A DNA stretch of 64,000 bases from F23-D06 sp963603365 (GCA_963603365.1 CAVCMI010000025.1:19803-83802), one strand, 5' to 3'; positions 28,501 to 37,410 are shown, counted from the first letter of the stretch. Notes: generated from the sequence alone by a model not told the origin. A program made the numbers and translations.

Positions 28501-31500
28501 TCAAAGGGTGTCAACGAAGAGGGAATGCTCAACGACCCGAAGAGCCGATGGGGCGGTATCATGCGCAAGTTTGACAATACCGATTTCGAGTCAGCCAATT
28601 ACGAATACATTGAGTTCTGGATGATGGACCCGTTCATCGACAACCCCGCTCACAAAGGCGGCAAACTCTATTTCAACCTCGGCGACATCTCCGAAGATAT
28701 CTTGCGCGACGGCATGAAGTTCTTTGAGAATGGCCTCCCTGCCGACGGTTCCGACGAGAATGTGGAGTTTACCGTTTGGGGAAGAGTGCCTACGGTTCAG
28801 CTGATCGTGAACGCTTTCGACAACGACCAAGAAGGCAGAGCCTTCCAGGATGTGGGTCTCGATGGCCTGCCGACCGACCGCGAAAGAACCTATTTCAACG
28901 ACAACTACCTGCAGATGATTGCAGACAGGTTCGGCACCGGTTCCCAAGCATACATCAAGGCATACACAGACCCCTCTTCAGACAATTACCACTACTTCCG
29001 GGGCACCGACTATGACAATGAAGACAAGAAGGTAGTTGAGCGATACAAATATTATAATAATACAGAAGCCAACTCGCCGATTGACAGCCAAAGCCCCGAA
29101 AGTTATCCCACTTCTGCCACTTCGTTGCCGGACTTGGAGGATCTGAACAACGACAATACCTTGAGTGAAGACGAACGGTACTACCAATATGTCATCGACC
29201 TTTCTCCCGAGAATATGGTAGTCGGGAAAAACTATATCAATGATATTCTGGAAGCCGTTCCGGACCCGCTGCCTGACGGCACACGCCCAACTACAAAATG
29301 GTATCAGTTCAGAATCCCGATACACAACCCTGACAAGGTGGTGAATGGAATGTCAGGCTTCAACTCCATAAGGTTCATGCGCGTGTTCATGCGCGGTTTT
29401 GAAGAACCGATCATTTGCCGTTTTGCGACTTTCGATCTGGTTCGCGCCAGTTGGCGCACCTATGGCCTGAGCCTTCAAGAAGAGGGCGACTACCTGCCTA
29501 CACAGGGTGACGGCGAGGGCTCGTTCTATGTGGGAACGGTCAGTTATGAGGAGAACTCCAACCGGACTCCGATACCTTACGTGCTGCCTCCCGGCATACA
29601 GCGCGAGACAGCCTACGGCACCACCACCTACCAGATCAATGAACAGGCCTTGACCATGAAAGCGGTGGATCTTCCCGACGGCGATGCCCGCGCGATATAC
29701 AAGAACACGAATTATGACCTCCGCAAGTTCAATAACCTGCAGATGTTCATCCATGCAGAAGATGTGAACAGTTCGGGTGACTTGAGAAAGGGAGATGTCA
29801 CGGCTTTTGTCCGTCTGGGCTCTGACGTTTCCGAAAACTATTACGAGTATGAGATGCCGGTTGAGATAACCCCTTGGAATGTCGGAAAGGATACGAATGC
29901 GATTTGGCCGGAAGCCAACCAAATGTATGTTTATCTCGACTCGCTCGTCTCTTTGAAGCAAGAAAGGAACAAGGCCGTGCGGCGCGGGCAACATTCAGGC
30001 AACATGGTTCCGTATTCCAAACAGACAGACGAGGGCAATAAGATTACGGTGGTTGGCGTGCCTAATCTCGGAGAGGTGACGACAATTATGGTCGGCATCC
30101 GCAACCCCAAAAAGAAAACGCTGAATGACGACGACGATATGCTGCCGAAGTCTGTCGAGATGTGGATCAACGAGATGCGGCTGTGCGGATTTGACAAAAG
30201 GCAAGGCTTTGCAGCCACATTGCGGGCCCGGCTCAATCTGGCTGATGTGGGCGACGTTACCGTTTCGGGCACCTATTCTACACCGGGCTTCGGAGGCATT
30301 GAACAATCGGTGACAGAACGGTCACAGGAAACCAAATACAATGTTGACATAGCCACCAATATCGACGGCGGCAAGGTGCTTTTCCCGGAAAAATGGAATG
30401 TCAAGATCCCAATCCATTACGACTATTCGTTAGGCATCACACAGCCGGAATACAATCCGCTGAACCCGGACGTGAAAATGAAAGACGACCTCGCTACTTA
30501 CGACACTAAGGAACAACGCGACTCGGTGCGGCACCTGACCAATACCTTTACCCAACGGCAGAACATCAATTTGATGAATGTCCGAAAGGAACGCAATCTC
30601 GAAAAAGGCGGTCTCAAAATGCGCCCGTGGGACATCGAGAACTTCGACCTCTCTTATTCCTATTCGGAATTGATACAGCGCGACGAAGACTTGGAACTGA
30701 ACAATGAATTCATCCATGACGGTGAAATAGGCTACACATTCAGCACCAATCCTAAGAACTATCGTCCTTTGAGCAAAGCGAAGTGGCTGAAGTCGAAATG
30801 GCTGCAGCTGATACGCGACATTAACATTACCCCGATGCCCAAAAACGTCACGGTCCGCACATCGTTGCGCCGTGAACTGGAGGAATTCAAGTATCGACCC
30901 AAGAGCAAAGGCAACATCATCGTGGATACCAGTTTCGTGAAGTCTTTCAACTGGACCCGCAACTATGCCGTCAACTGGGACCTTTTCCAAAGCCTCAAAC
31001 TCGAATACCGCGCCGACGCCTCCGCACGCATTGATGAACCCGACGGGCTGATTGACACAAGAGCCAAAAAGGATTCTGTTTGGCATTGCCTGGGACGTGG
31101 CGGCAGAACTACCGATTTCAGACAGACTTTCAGCGGCACCTACCAAATACCGATCAACAAGATACCGCTGTTCAAATGGGTGAATGCCAGCGTACGCTAT
31201 AACTCTAATTACCAATATGCCGCTTCCGCCTTGTCGTTGTCTTATCTGGGCAATACGATTCAGAACTCCAACAACATACAAGGCAACGGCAGCCTGAACT
31301 TTGTGTCGCTTTACAATACGGTGCCCTACCTGCGGAAAATAAACCAAGGCAACAACCGCAATAAGCGCCAGAACATTGGGACAAAAGGTCAACTGGGCGA
31401 CAAAAGAGGACAAAACCAGACCGAAGAAGCCAACCTTGGAAAGAAAGGAAAGGATTCTTTGAGAGAAAAACCCAATTACGGAAAAATCATCCTCGACGGG

Positions 31501-32835
31501 ACCTTACGGGTGCTGATGTTGGTGCGCAATGTTTCATTCAACTATTCGCAAGGCAACGGAACAACACTGCCCGGCTATATGGGCACCCCCGACCTTTTCG
31601 GCATCGACTTTACGGACAATTCTCCCGGATTCCTTTTCGTGTTCGGCGGACAAAAGCCCGACGTGCAGGCAATCGCTGCGCAAAGACATTGGCTGACGAC
31701 AGACTCGTTGATGAATACCGCCTATCAACGTACCCATACTCAAACGATGAGTTTCAGGGCCTCCGTAGAACCGTTCCGCGATTTCAGAATCGATGTCTCG
31801 GCAAACCGCAATTTCACACAGAACTATTCAGAGTATTTTCACGTGGATGAAACGGGCACGCTCTATCACTATACGCCCCAGCGTAACGGCGCATTCAGCA
31901 TGACTTACTGCGGACTGAAGACCTTCTTCTCCGATTATGACGAATTGTTTGAAGATTTCAGCAACTCGCGCAGAAATATTGCAATGAGGCTTGCAGAGCA
32001 ACGGAACGGAACGGCTCAGGACATTCCGCAGACGGGATACCCCGACGGCTACAGCGATGTGTCACAGGATGTCTTGATGAACGCTTTCTTCGCAACGTAT
32101 ATGGGCAAGGATGCTTCAAAGATGGAACTGTCAGGACCTTTTCTCAAGATTCCCCTGCCTAATTGGCGTGTCAACTACAATGGTTTCTCCAAAATAAAAG
32201 GTGTTGACAAAGTGTTCCAGAGCCTGTCGCTGACGCACAGTTACATTTGCTCATACCGTGTGGGCAATTATTCCACCAATGTCTCATACGTGAAGGACGG
32301 CAATGCACGCAACACGCTGGGAGACTTCATACCCGAATACGAGTTGAACCAAATTGCCCTGTCAGAATCGTTCGGTCCTCTTGTCGGTTTTGACATGACA
32401 TTAAAAAACAGCATGTTGCTGAAAGTTGAATACAAACAGTCTCGTGAGGTGGCACTTAGTTTCGCCAACAACCAGATAACGGAAAGTTCAACCTACGAGC
32501 TCGCCGTCTCGGGCGGCTACCGATTCAAAGACCTTAAACTCGGACTCATCTTTGCCGGCGAAAAGCGCCAATTTGTGAGCGACCTCAACGTGACGGCTGG
32601 TGTTGGACTGAAAAACAATATGATGGTTCTCCGAAAAATCCAGGAATCTATCAACCAGGTCTCTTCCGGTTCACTGAATGTCACCATCAATGTCTCCGCC
32701 GAGTACCAGTTCAGCAGGCTGGTTGGACTCAAGTTCTACTATAACCAGACCATCAACCGCCCGAAGATCTCAAACCAGTACAACACGATGAATTTTGAGA
32801 CGGGTGTCTCTGTGAATCTGATACTTTCGCAATAG
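25588..32835 (+). CDS. sprA: SprA, T9SS outer-membrane translocon protein
   Basis: 2415 residues, the normal size for SprA. N-terminal signal peptide (IIFSVLLAFLFLAVNQHAAG). The body is almost wholly beta-rich with family segments such as VEVKFGVAYN, DKIDFNLNYTTDELT, GKTGTTYIDDFEAAKSTIDL and SNWKLASTPQGQ, consistent with the very large barrel of the type IX translocon. It carries substrates such as the 1-4197 protein to the surface. The start is taken as TTG at 25588 because the hydrophobic signal begins directly after it and no upstream in-frame ATG exists. Residues of about 1922-1962 are an unusual Lys/Gln/Gly-rich hydrophilic insert. Confidence 0.95.
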   Translation: MELTNCKNIIFSVLLAFLFLAVNQHAAGTVLVPGNPVEDMPFQIQGNLMPPDTDPPAKPQLNNNPLQNTTASPFRLKDPPGVGPVIQYDPLTNTYNFQYMTGNTPFGAGAYMDVNEFIDYDLRKSIDDYWHSHGTSFSGSNRKGGGLIPELHVGGDLFEGIFGSNTIDIRPSGNVEVKFGVAYNMIDNKSLPEKQRRTFRFDFDEDIQLNLLAKIGDKIDFNLNYTTDELTVSNNQDWVKLKYAGKEDDILQLVEFGNVTLPINSTLITGSQSLFGVKTQLKFGNLMVTAIAAQKKGTSETVTITGGASEEEFYFKADEYEENKHFFLGQFFRDHYNEYMSTLPLVGSPIVITKIEVWRTTVGAATTDNRNIVAFTDLGEASPSSSAIQYDNRYAGGQYPDNRINTLPAVVDTSMIRNLSTVTNNLRAVGMKAGSDYEKVESARLLSASEYTFNSKLGFISLNSALTSDQVLAVAFQYTVIGDTAVYQVGEFSNEVSAPNCLRVKLLKSTTLNTKSALWKLMMKNVYSLSAYQISSEKFRLNILYNGDSDGIANGFFTKGKNKGVALIRLMGLDRLNQQQDPSPDGIFDFIDGAQTAGGTINASNGRVFFPTIEPFGKDLRAIFDADEADLAEQYAFDSLYTMTKTQAQQITNKNKFYLEGSYRSSYGSEYHFTSTNVAEGSVVVMAGGIKLTENIDYTVNYDMGTVTIINQGILSSGTPISITIEGGDDYAADKNMFGATFDYTISKNFNVGATFLNLRERPETNKVNYGDEPINNFLWGMNFANKTELPFVTKAIDKLTFHSTTAQSFLNLEGEFAHFVPGHAKVIGKTGTTYIDDFEAAKSTIDLTTFSNWKLASTPQGQLDLFPEAQAYNTEDGSRKKLSYGYNRALLSWYIIDPLFYNGTSSTPSNLTAADLSQPYARAVYEPELFPYKDRSGTTALTTYMTVFNMAFYPSERGPYNYDVAGEEGFSKGVNEEGMLNDPKSRWGGIMRKFDNTDFESANYEYIEFWMMDPFIDNPAHKGGKLYFNLGDISEDILRDGMKFFENGLPADGSDENVEFTVWGRVPTVQLIVNAFDNDQEGRAFQDVGLDGLPTDRERTYFNDNYLQMIADRFGTGSQAYIKAYTDPSSDNYHYFRGTDYDNEDKKVVERYKYYNNTEANSPIDSQSPESYPTSATSLPDLEDLNNDNTLSEDERYYQYVIDLSPENMVVGKNYINDILEAVPDPLPDGTRPTTKWYQFRIPIHNPDKVVNGMSGFNSIRFMRVFMRGFEEPIICRFATFDLVRASWRTYGLSLQEEGDYLPTQGDGEGSFYVGTVSYEENSNRTPIPYVLPPGIQRETAYGTTTYQINEQALTMKAVDLPDGDARAIYKNTNYDLRKFNNLQMFIHAEDVNSSGDLRKGDVTAFVRLGSDVSENYYEYEMPVEITPWNVGKDTNAIWPEANQMYVYLDSLVSLKQERNKAVRRGQHSGNMVPYSKQTDEGNKITVVGVPNLGEVTTIMVGIRNPKKKTLNDDDDMLPKSVEMWINEMRLCGFDKRQGFAATLRARLNLADVGDVTVSGTYSTPGFGGIEQSVTERSQETKYNVDIATNIDGGKVLFPEKWNVKIPIHYDYSLGITQPEYNPLNPDVKMKDDLATYDTKEQRDSVRHLTNTFTQRQNINLMNVRKERNLEKGGLKMRPWDIENFDLSYSYSELIQRDEDLELNNEFIHDGEIGYTFSTNPKNYRPLSKAKWLKSKWLQLIRDINITPMPKNVTVRTSLRRELEEFKYRPKSKGNIIVDTSFVKSFNWTRNYAVNWDLFQSLKLEYRADASARIDEPDGLIDTRAKKDSVWHCLGRGGRTTDFRQTFSGTYQIPINKIPLFKWVNASVRYNSNYQYAASALSLSYLGNTIQNSNNIQGNGSLNFVSLYNTVPYLRKINQGNNRNKRQNIGTKGQLGDKRGQNQTEEANLGKKGKDSLREKPNYGKIILDGTLRVLMLVRNVSFNYSQGNGTTLPGYMGTPDLFGIDFTDNSPGFLFVFGGQKPDVQAIAAQRHWLTTDSLMNTAYQRTHTQTMSFRASVEPFRDFRIDVSANRNFTQNYSEYFHVDETGTLYHYTPQRNGAFSMTYCGLKTFFSDYDELFEDFSNSRRNIAMRLAEQRNGTAQDIPQTGYPDGYSDVSQDVLMNAFFATYMGKDASKMELSGPFLKIPLPNWRVNYNGFSKIKGVDKVFQSLSLTHSYICSYRVGNYSTNVSYVKDGNARNTLGDFIPEYELNQIALSESFGPLVGFDMTLKNSMLLKVEYKQSREVALSFANNQITESSTYELAVSGGYRFKDLKLGLIFAGEKRQFVSDLNVTAGVGLKNNMMVLRKIQESINQVSSGSLNVTINVSAEYQFSRLVGLKFYYNQTINRPKISNQYNTMNFETGVSVNLILSQ

Positions 32836-32868
32836 TTGGCGGGTTTTACGGCAATTAAAGACCGGTAT

Positions 32869-32908
32869 AAAAAGAAAAACGCACTGTAAAAGCGCGTTTT
32901 TTCTTTTT
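32869..32908. terminator. Bidirectional terminator between sprA and tRNA-Ala
   Basis: AAAAACGC (32875-32882) pairs with GCGTTTTT (32894-32901), with A-rich and T-rich flanks on either side, so it can stop both the rightward sprA and the leftward tRNA transcripts. Confidence 0.75.
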
Positions 32909-32933
32909 GTTAAAGCATTATTTAAACTCTTTG

Positions 32934-33007
32934 TGGAGCGTACGGGAGTCGGACCCGTGACCTCCTGACTGCCAGTCAGACACTCTAGCCAACTGAGCTA
33001 ACGCCCC
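32934..33007 (-). tRNA. tRNA-Ala (anticodon GGC)
   Basis: 74 nt. The acceptor stem GGGGCGT/ACGCTCC contains the G3-U70 pair that identifies alanine tRNAs; discriminator A. D arm GCTCAGTTGGCTAGAG, anticodon stem TCTGA/TCAGG with loop CTGGCAG (GGC), T loop GGTCCGACTCC. CCA is not encoded. Confidence 0.96.
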
Positions 33008-33020
33008 ATAAAAGCGGTGG

Positions 33021-33028
33021 CAAAGATA
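33021..33028 (-). promoter_or_regulatory. -7 box for tRNA-Ala
   Basis: TATCTTTG on the minus strand, 13 nt upstream of the tRNA 5' end, giving a very short leader. Confidence 0.6.
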
Positions 33029-33092
33029 CACTTTTTTTCAAACGTAAGAGGCTTTAGCGAAAAATATTGTTCTTCGGTCAGGATATGCAAGA

Positions 33093-33107
33093 CTGACAAA
33101 TTGTCAG
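33093..33107 (+). promoter_or_regulatory. Palindrome CTGACAA-A-TTGTCAG upstream of clpB
   Basis: Perfect 7-bp inverted repeat with one central base, 80 nt before the clpB start. A possible heat-shock operator; role inferred only from position. Confidence 0.45.
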
Positions 33108-33148
33108 AGGCTGCGACTTGGCAACGTTATTGCTTTTTCTCTGCGGTT

Positions 33149-33169
33149 TTTGACGTAAAAGGCGTCAAA
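33149..33169 (+). promoter_or_regulatory. Leader hairpin before clpB
   Basis: TTTGACG (33149-33155) pairs with CGTCAAA (33163-33169), loop of 7, ending 18 nt before the ATG. Close enough to affect ribosome access. Confidence 0.4.
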
Positions 33170-33187
33170 GAAAGGCGAAAAAACAGA

Positions 33188-35785
33188 ATGAACACGAATA
33201 ATCTAACAATCAAAACCCAGGAGGTGATTTCAAATGCCCAGATGACGGCCATGCGAAATCAGAACCAGCAGATTGAGACGCTGCACTTGTTGAAATCCAT
33301 GCTTGATGTGGACGACAATGTGGTGCCGTTCCTGCTGAAGAAACAAGAGTGTAATCCTAAGACGATAGCCACGGTCGTTGACCGCGAAATCAGTCGTTTG
33401 CCCAAGGTTACGGGCGGAGAAACCTATCTTGCCGGAAGTGCCCAGACGGCTTTGCAGAAAGCGGTACTCTTCTGTGAGAGTTCAGGTGATGAGTTTGTCT
33501 CTCTTGAACACCTGCTCTATGGCATTTTTGCTGCCAACGACAAAACATCGCAAATACTGAAAGATGCCGGAATGACCGAAAAAGGACTCAAAAGCGCTAT
33601 CGAAGAGTTGCATAAAGGCAGCAAGGTCACCAGTGCCAACAACGAAGAGACCTACAATGCCCTGAACAAATATGCAAAGAACTTGAACGATATGGCCCGT
33701 CAGGGAAAGCTTGACCCTGTGATCGGGCGAGACGAGGAAATCAGGAGAGTGTTGCAGATTCTCTCGCGTCGTACCAAAAACAACCCGATCCTGATCGGCG
33801 AGCCGGGAGTCGGCAAAACTGCCATCGCCGAGGGACTTGCCCAAAGGCTTGTCAGCGGAGACATTCCCGAAAATCTGAAAACCAAGCAGTTGTACTCTCT
33901 CGATATGGGCGCGCTGATTGCAGGTGCCAAGTATAAGGGCGAGTTTGAAGAGCGACTTAAGAGCGTTATCAATGAGGTGATCTCTTCAAACGGGGAAATC
34001 ATACTCTTCATTGATGAAATACATACGCTTGTGGGTGCCGGCGCTTCCGGCGAGGGGGCAATGGACGCCGCCAACATCTTGAAGCCGGCATTGGCACGTG
34101 GCGAACTGCGCTCCATAGGCGCTACGACGCTGAATGAATACCAGAAGTATTTCGAGAAAGACAAGGCTCTCGAAAGGCGGTTCCAACCCGTGATGATTGA
34201 CGAGCCGGACAAGTATTCCGCCATCTCCATATTGAGGGGACTGAAAGAACGCTACGAGAATCATCATCAAGTGAAAATCCTGGACGAGGCCATCATTGCT
34301 GCTGTGGAACTGTCGCAGCGCTATATCGGCGACCGGTTCCTCCCCGACAAGGCCATTGACCTTATCGACGAGGCAGCAGCAAAACTGAAACTCGAAATCA
34401 ATTCCGTCCCCGAAGAACTGGATGAGGTAGAACACAAAATCAGCCAGCTCGAGATTGAACGCGAAGCCATTAAGAGGGAAAACGACACCGCAAAAGTGGA
34501 AGACTTGAGCAAAAAGATTGCAGAATTGCAGGAAAAACGCAATGAGATCTCTACAAAATGGCGCAGCGAGAAGGAGATAATGAACAAGATACAGCATTGC
34601 AAGGATGAAATAGAGAACTATAAAATTGAGGCTGCCAACGAAGAACGGCAAGGCAATTACGGCAGGGTGGCAGAATTGCGCTACGGGCTCATCAAGAACG
34701 ACGAAGACCAGATGGCAAAACTGCAGAAAGAACTGGAAGCGCTTCAGGGCGACGGGGCTATGATTGACGAAAAGGTGGGTGCCGATGACATCGCCGAAGT
34801 GGTGGCACGCTGGACCGGAATACCCGTAGCCAAAATGATGCAGAGCGAGAAGTCGAAACTGCTGCATCTTGAAGAAGAATTGCACAAAAGGGTGATAGGA
34901 CAGGACGAGGCCATCTGCGCCGTGGCCGATGCCATCCGCCGGAGCAGAGCCGGCCTGCAGGACATGAAAAGACCTATCGGTTCCTTTATCTTTATGGGAA
35001 CTACCGGCGTGGGCAAAACAGAACTGGCCAAGGCTTTGGCAGAATACCTTTTCAATACCGAAGACGCCATGATCAGGTTCGATATGAGCGAATTCCAAGA
35101 ATCCTATTCGGTGTCGCGACTGATAGGATCGCCCCCAGGATACGTAGGCTACGACGAGGGCGGACAATTGACTGAAAAGGTGCGCCGGAAACCCTATTCC
35201 GTCATTCTCTTCGATGAAATCGAAAAAGCACACCCCGATGTCTTCAATGTGCTGCTGCAAGTGCTGGACGACGGCAGATTGACAGACAACAAGGGCAGGG
35301 TGGCCGATTTCAAGAACACAATCATCATAATGACCTCAAACCTGGGTTCCAACATCATTCAAGACAACTATGCCGACAGGGCAAACTACTCCGACGTGGA
35401 AGTCTTTGAACGAACCAAGGCTGAAGTCACGGACTTGCTCAAGAAGACCCTCCGCCCCGAGTTTCTGAACCGTATAGATGAGATCGTGATGTTCCAGCCT
35501 TTGTCAAAACGCGAGATCCGCTCTATCATCGACTTGCAGATAGCACAACTGCAGGAACTGCTCGAACCAAGGAACATAAAACTGGAGTTCAGCCAGTACG
35601 CCCTGAATTTGTTGCTTGAACTGGGCTATGACCCTGTGTATGGCGCGCGTCCGCTCAAAAGGGTCATCCAGAAACGGATACTGAACGAATTGTCTAAGAT
35701 AATATTGGCCGAAGACATTGACCGAGACTGCACCATTATGGTGGACTCGGTAGAGGACGGCAAGTTCGTCTTCTACAAGAAATGA
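33188..35785 (+). CDS. clpB: ATP-dependent disaggregase ClpB
   Basis: 865 residues from the ATG at 33188 (MNTNNLTIKTQEVISNAQ), the family start and length. An open in-frame extension back to 33017 overlaps the tRNA promoter and is not coding. Domains: Clp N repeats (about 1-145), first AAA+ with Walker A GEPGVGKT near 204-211, a coiled-coil middle domain (about 410-525) that binds DnaK, second AAA+ with GTTGVGKTE near 605, and a C-terminal small domain. The middle domain separates it from ClpA/ClpC. It rescues aggregated protein with DnaK. Two dyad elements precede it. Confidence 0.96.
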   Translation: MNTNNLTIKTQEVISNAQMTAMRNQNQQIETLHLLKSMLDVDDNVVPFLLKKQECNPKTIATVVDREISRLPKVTGGETYLAGSAQTALQKAVLFCESSGDEFVSLEHLLYGIFAANDKTSQILKDAGMTEKGLKSAIEELHKGSKVTSANNEETYNALNKYAKNLNDMARQGKLDPVIGRDEEIRRVLQILSRRTKNNPILIGEPGVGKTAIAEGLAQRLVSGDIPENLKTKQLYSLDMGALIAGAKYKGEFEERLKSVINEVISSNGEIILFIDEIHTLVGAGASGEGAMDAANILKPALARGELRSIGATTLNEYQKYFEKDKALERRFQPVMIDEPDKYSAISILRGLKERYENHHQVKILDEAIIAAVELSQRYIGDRFLPDKAIDLIDEAAAKLKLEINSVPEELDEVEHKISQLEIEREAIKRENDTAKVEDLSKKIAELQEKRNEISTKWRSEKEIMNKIQHCKDEIENYKIEAANEERQGNYGRVAELRYGLIKNDEDQMAKLQKELEALQGDGAMIDEKVGADDIAEVVARWTGIPVAKMMQSEKSKLLHLEEELHKRVIGQDEAICAVADAIRRSRAGLQDMKRPIGSFIFMGTTGVGKTELAKALAEYLFNTEDAMIRFDMSEFQESYSVSRLIGSPPGYVGYDEGGQLTEKVRRKPYSVILFDEIEKAHPDVFNVLLQVLDDGRLTDNKGRVADFKNTIIIMTSNLGSNIIQDNYADRANYSDVEVFERTKAEVTDLLKKTLRPEFLNRIDEIVMFQPLSKREIRSIIDLQIAQLQELLEPRNIKLEFSQYALNLLLELGYDPVYGARPLKRVIQKRILNELSKIILAEDIDRDCTIMVDSVEDGKFVFYKK

Positions 35786-35808
35786 CAAAAAGATTGTTGA
35801 ATAACAAG

Positions 35809-35840
35809 AGGGGAGACGTGAAAACGCCGCCCCTTTTTTG
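35809..35840 (+). terminator. Probable clpB terminator
   Basis: AGGGG (35809-35813) pairs with CCCCT (35830-35834), with an inner CGT/ACG pairing, followed by a run of T. Confidence 0.6.
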
Positions 35841-35841
35841 C

Positions 35842-35849
35842 TATTTTTG
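35842..35849 (+). promoter_or_regulatory. -7 box for pcm
   Basis: TATTTTTG, 26 nt before the pcm ATG. Confidence 0.55.
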
Positions 35850-35875
35850 CACCCAAATAACCCCAGACTGAACCT

Positions 35876-36520
35876 ATGACCGACAACTATCTGCTATTAG
35901 GAGCCAAAAAGAGACTGGTTGACGAACTCCGCCAGTCCGGCATCACCGACGAGAATGTGCTGAATGCCTTTGACACAGTAGAACGACACCGTTTTGTGGA
36001 ATCTTTTCTCTGGGACAAGGCTTACGAAAACAAGGCGTTGAAACTGATGAACGGGCAGACAATTTCGCATCCGTTCACGGTTGCTTTCCAGTCGCAATTG
36101 CTGAAAATTCAGAAAGGAGACAAAGTGCTGGAAATAGGGACGGGGTCAGGCTTCCAGGCGGCGATACTGAGTGCAATGGGGGCATACGTCTATTCGATAG
36201 AACGTCAGGAGGTGCTGTACAGAAGCGCGAAACAGTTGCTCGAGCAGATCGACAACCGCATTGCCCTGACATTCGGCGACGGATTCCAGGGATGGCCGAA
36301 ATTTGCGCCGTACAGCAAGATCATCGTCACCTGCGGTGCACCGTACATACCCGCCGCCTTGCTCCAACAACTCAAAACGGGCGGCATTATGGTGGTTCCC
36401 GTGGGCAACGAATCGCATACAATGAAGCGTGTCACAAAGATTGATGACGGCAAATACGAAGAAGAAACATTCGGCGACTTCCTCTTTGTGCCAATGCTTA
36501 AAGAGACTGTTTCCAGATAG
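35876..36520 (+). CDS. pcm: Protein-L-isoaspartate O-methyltransferase
   Basis: 214 residues. The family opening (RLVDELRQSGITDENVLNAFDTVERHRFV), the conserved GQTISHPFTVAFQSQLL and AdoMet motif VLEIGTGSGFQAAIL, then IIVTCGAPYIPAALLQQLKTGG. It methylates isoaspartyl residues in damaged proteins for repair. Its position just after clpB groups two protein-repair genes, though it has its own -7 box. The next gene starts 6 bp downstream. Confidence 0.94.
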   Translation: MTDNYLLLGAKKRLVDELRQSGITDENVLNAFDTVERHRFVESFLWDKAYENKALKLMNGQTISHPFTVAFQSQLLKIQKGDKVLEIGTGSGFQAAILSAMGAYVYSIERQEVLYRSAKQLLEQIDNRIALTFGDGFQGWPKFAPYSKIIVTCGAPYIPAALLQQLKTGGIMVVPVGNESHTMKRVTKIDDGKYEEETFGDFLFVPMLKETVSR

Positions 36521-36526
36521 TTGCAT

Positions 36527-37240
36527 ATGAAGACAACGGCATTTATATTTTCGGCAGGACTGGGCACGCGGCTCTATCCGCTCACGGCAACGAAGCCCAA
36601 AGCCTTGGTGTGCTATCAGGGGAAGACAATGATTGAACACGCCATCGACAAGGTGGTGGCTGCAGGAATCCGCCACATTGTCGTGAATGTGCACCATTTC
36701 CCCGACCAAATTATCAGATTCCTCGCCACATACGAAAAAGATGCCTATGTTGAGGTGTCCGACGAACGGGCATATCTCAGAGACACGGCAGGCGGCCTGA
36801 AGTTCGCCGAGCCGATGCTTCGCGACAGCGACTTGTTGCTCCTTTACAATGTGGACATACTCTCTTCCATAGACATTGAGGCATTTGTGCACCAACACGT
36901 AAGCAGCGGCGCCGATGTTTCGCTTGCCGTCCGCCGCCGAAAGACCTCCCGTTACTTCGTGTTTGAAAAGGAGACCCTCGATTTGTGTGGGTGGAAGAAC
37001 GTCAAGAGCGGCGAAACACTTCTTCCGAAACGGCCGCGGCAGTCCATAGAACTGGCTTTCAGCGGCATTCATCTGATGAACCGACACATTGTAAACCGCA
37101 TACCTTCTGTCGAGAAGATGTCCCTTACCCCATTCTATCTTCACAACATTCAGCAAATCAGGATAAAGGGGTTTCTGCACACGGACGGACTATGGATGGA
37201 TGTGGGCAAATACGCTGATTATAAGGATGTTTTGTCTTGA
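36527..37240 (+). CDS. Sugar-1-phosphate nucleotidyltransferase (MurU-like)
   Basis: 237 residues from the ATG at 36527. N-terminal nucleotide-binding signature FSAGLGTRLYPLTATKPKAL, then GKTMIEHAID, DTAGGLKFAEPML and the metal-binding YNVDILS. The protein lacks a hexapeptide tail. Length and pattern resemble MurU, which makes UDP-MurNAc in a peptidoglycan recycling shortcut, but no AmgK kinase gene is adjacent, so a different sugar is possible. It is 6 bp after pcm. Confidence 0.8.
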   Translation: MKTTAFIFSAGLGTRLYPLTATKPKALVCYQGKTMIEHAIDKVVAAGIRHIVVNVHHFPDQIIRFLATYEKDAYVEVSDERAYLRDTAGGLKFAEPMLRDSDLLLLYNVDILSSIDIEAFVHQHVSSGADVSLAVRRRKTSRYFVFEKETLDLCGWKNVKSGETLLPKRPRQSIELAFSGIHLMNRHIVNRIPSVEKMSLTPFYLHNIQQIRIKGFLHTDGLWMDVGKYADYKDVLS

Positions 37241-37265
37241 TTTTTGAAAACAAGAGGGGGTGTTG

Positions 37266-37274
37266 TTATACACA
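37266..37274 (+). promoter_or_regulatory. DnaA box upstream of dnaA
   Basis: TTATACACA fits TTATNCACA exactly, 136 nt before the dnaA start. A single copy, so more likely autoregulatory than an origin. Confidence 0.5.
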
Positions 37275-37327
37275 TTTTTTTAGAATAATCAAGAATAGTC
37301 CAGACATTTTTTTAACTTTTTTGTGTT

Positions 37328-37335
37328 TATTTTTG
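37328..37335 (+). promoter_or_regulatory. -7 box for dnaA
   Basis: TATTTTTG, 75 nt before the dnaA ATG and downstream of the DnaA box. Confidence 0.5.
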
Positions 37336-37410
37336 TGGTCTGAAAAAGTGGGCGAGTCTCGTCTGATAAACCTTTCTTTTTTAGCGAGATATACAATCGT
37401 AACCTTAATT

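Noticed and set aside
30430..31413. 327-codon open frame antisense to sprA
   Set aside because: Shadow frame with no domain; sprA is continuous and conserved across it.
33017..33187. 57-codon N-terminal extension of clpB
   Set aside because: It covers the tRNA-Ala promoter and clpB leader dyads, and the family start MNTNNLTIKT is at 33188.
33986..35260. 424-codon open frame antisense to clpB
   Set aside because: Shadow of a conserved gene; no family resemblance and His/Phe-rich composition typical of antisense frames.
36146..37180. 344-codon open frame antisense to pcm and the nucleotidyltransferase
   Set aside because: It spans two well-supported genes and resembles nothing.
37237..37410. 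58-codon N-terminal extension of dnaA
   Set aside because: It contains the DnaA box and -7 box, and DnaA domain I begins after the ATG at 37411.
37241..37410. Replication origin at dnaA
   Set aside because: Only one DnaA box and no A/T-rich unwinding repeats were found; an autoregulatory site is the simpler reading.
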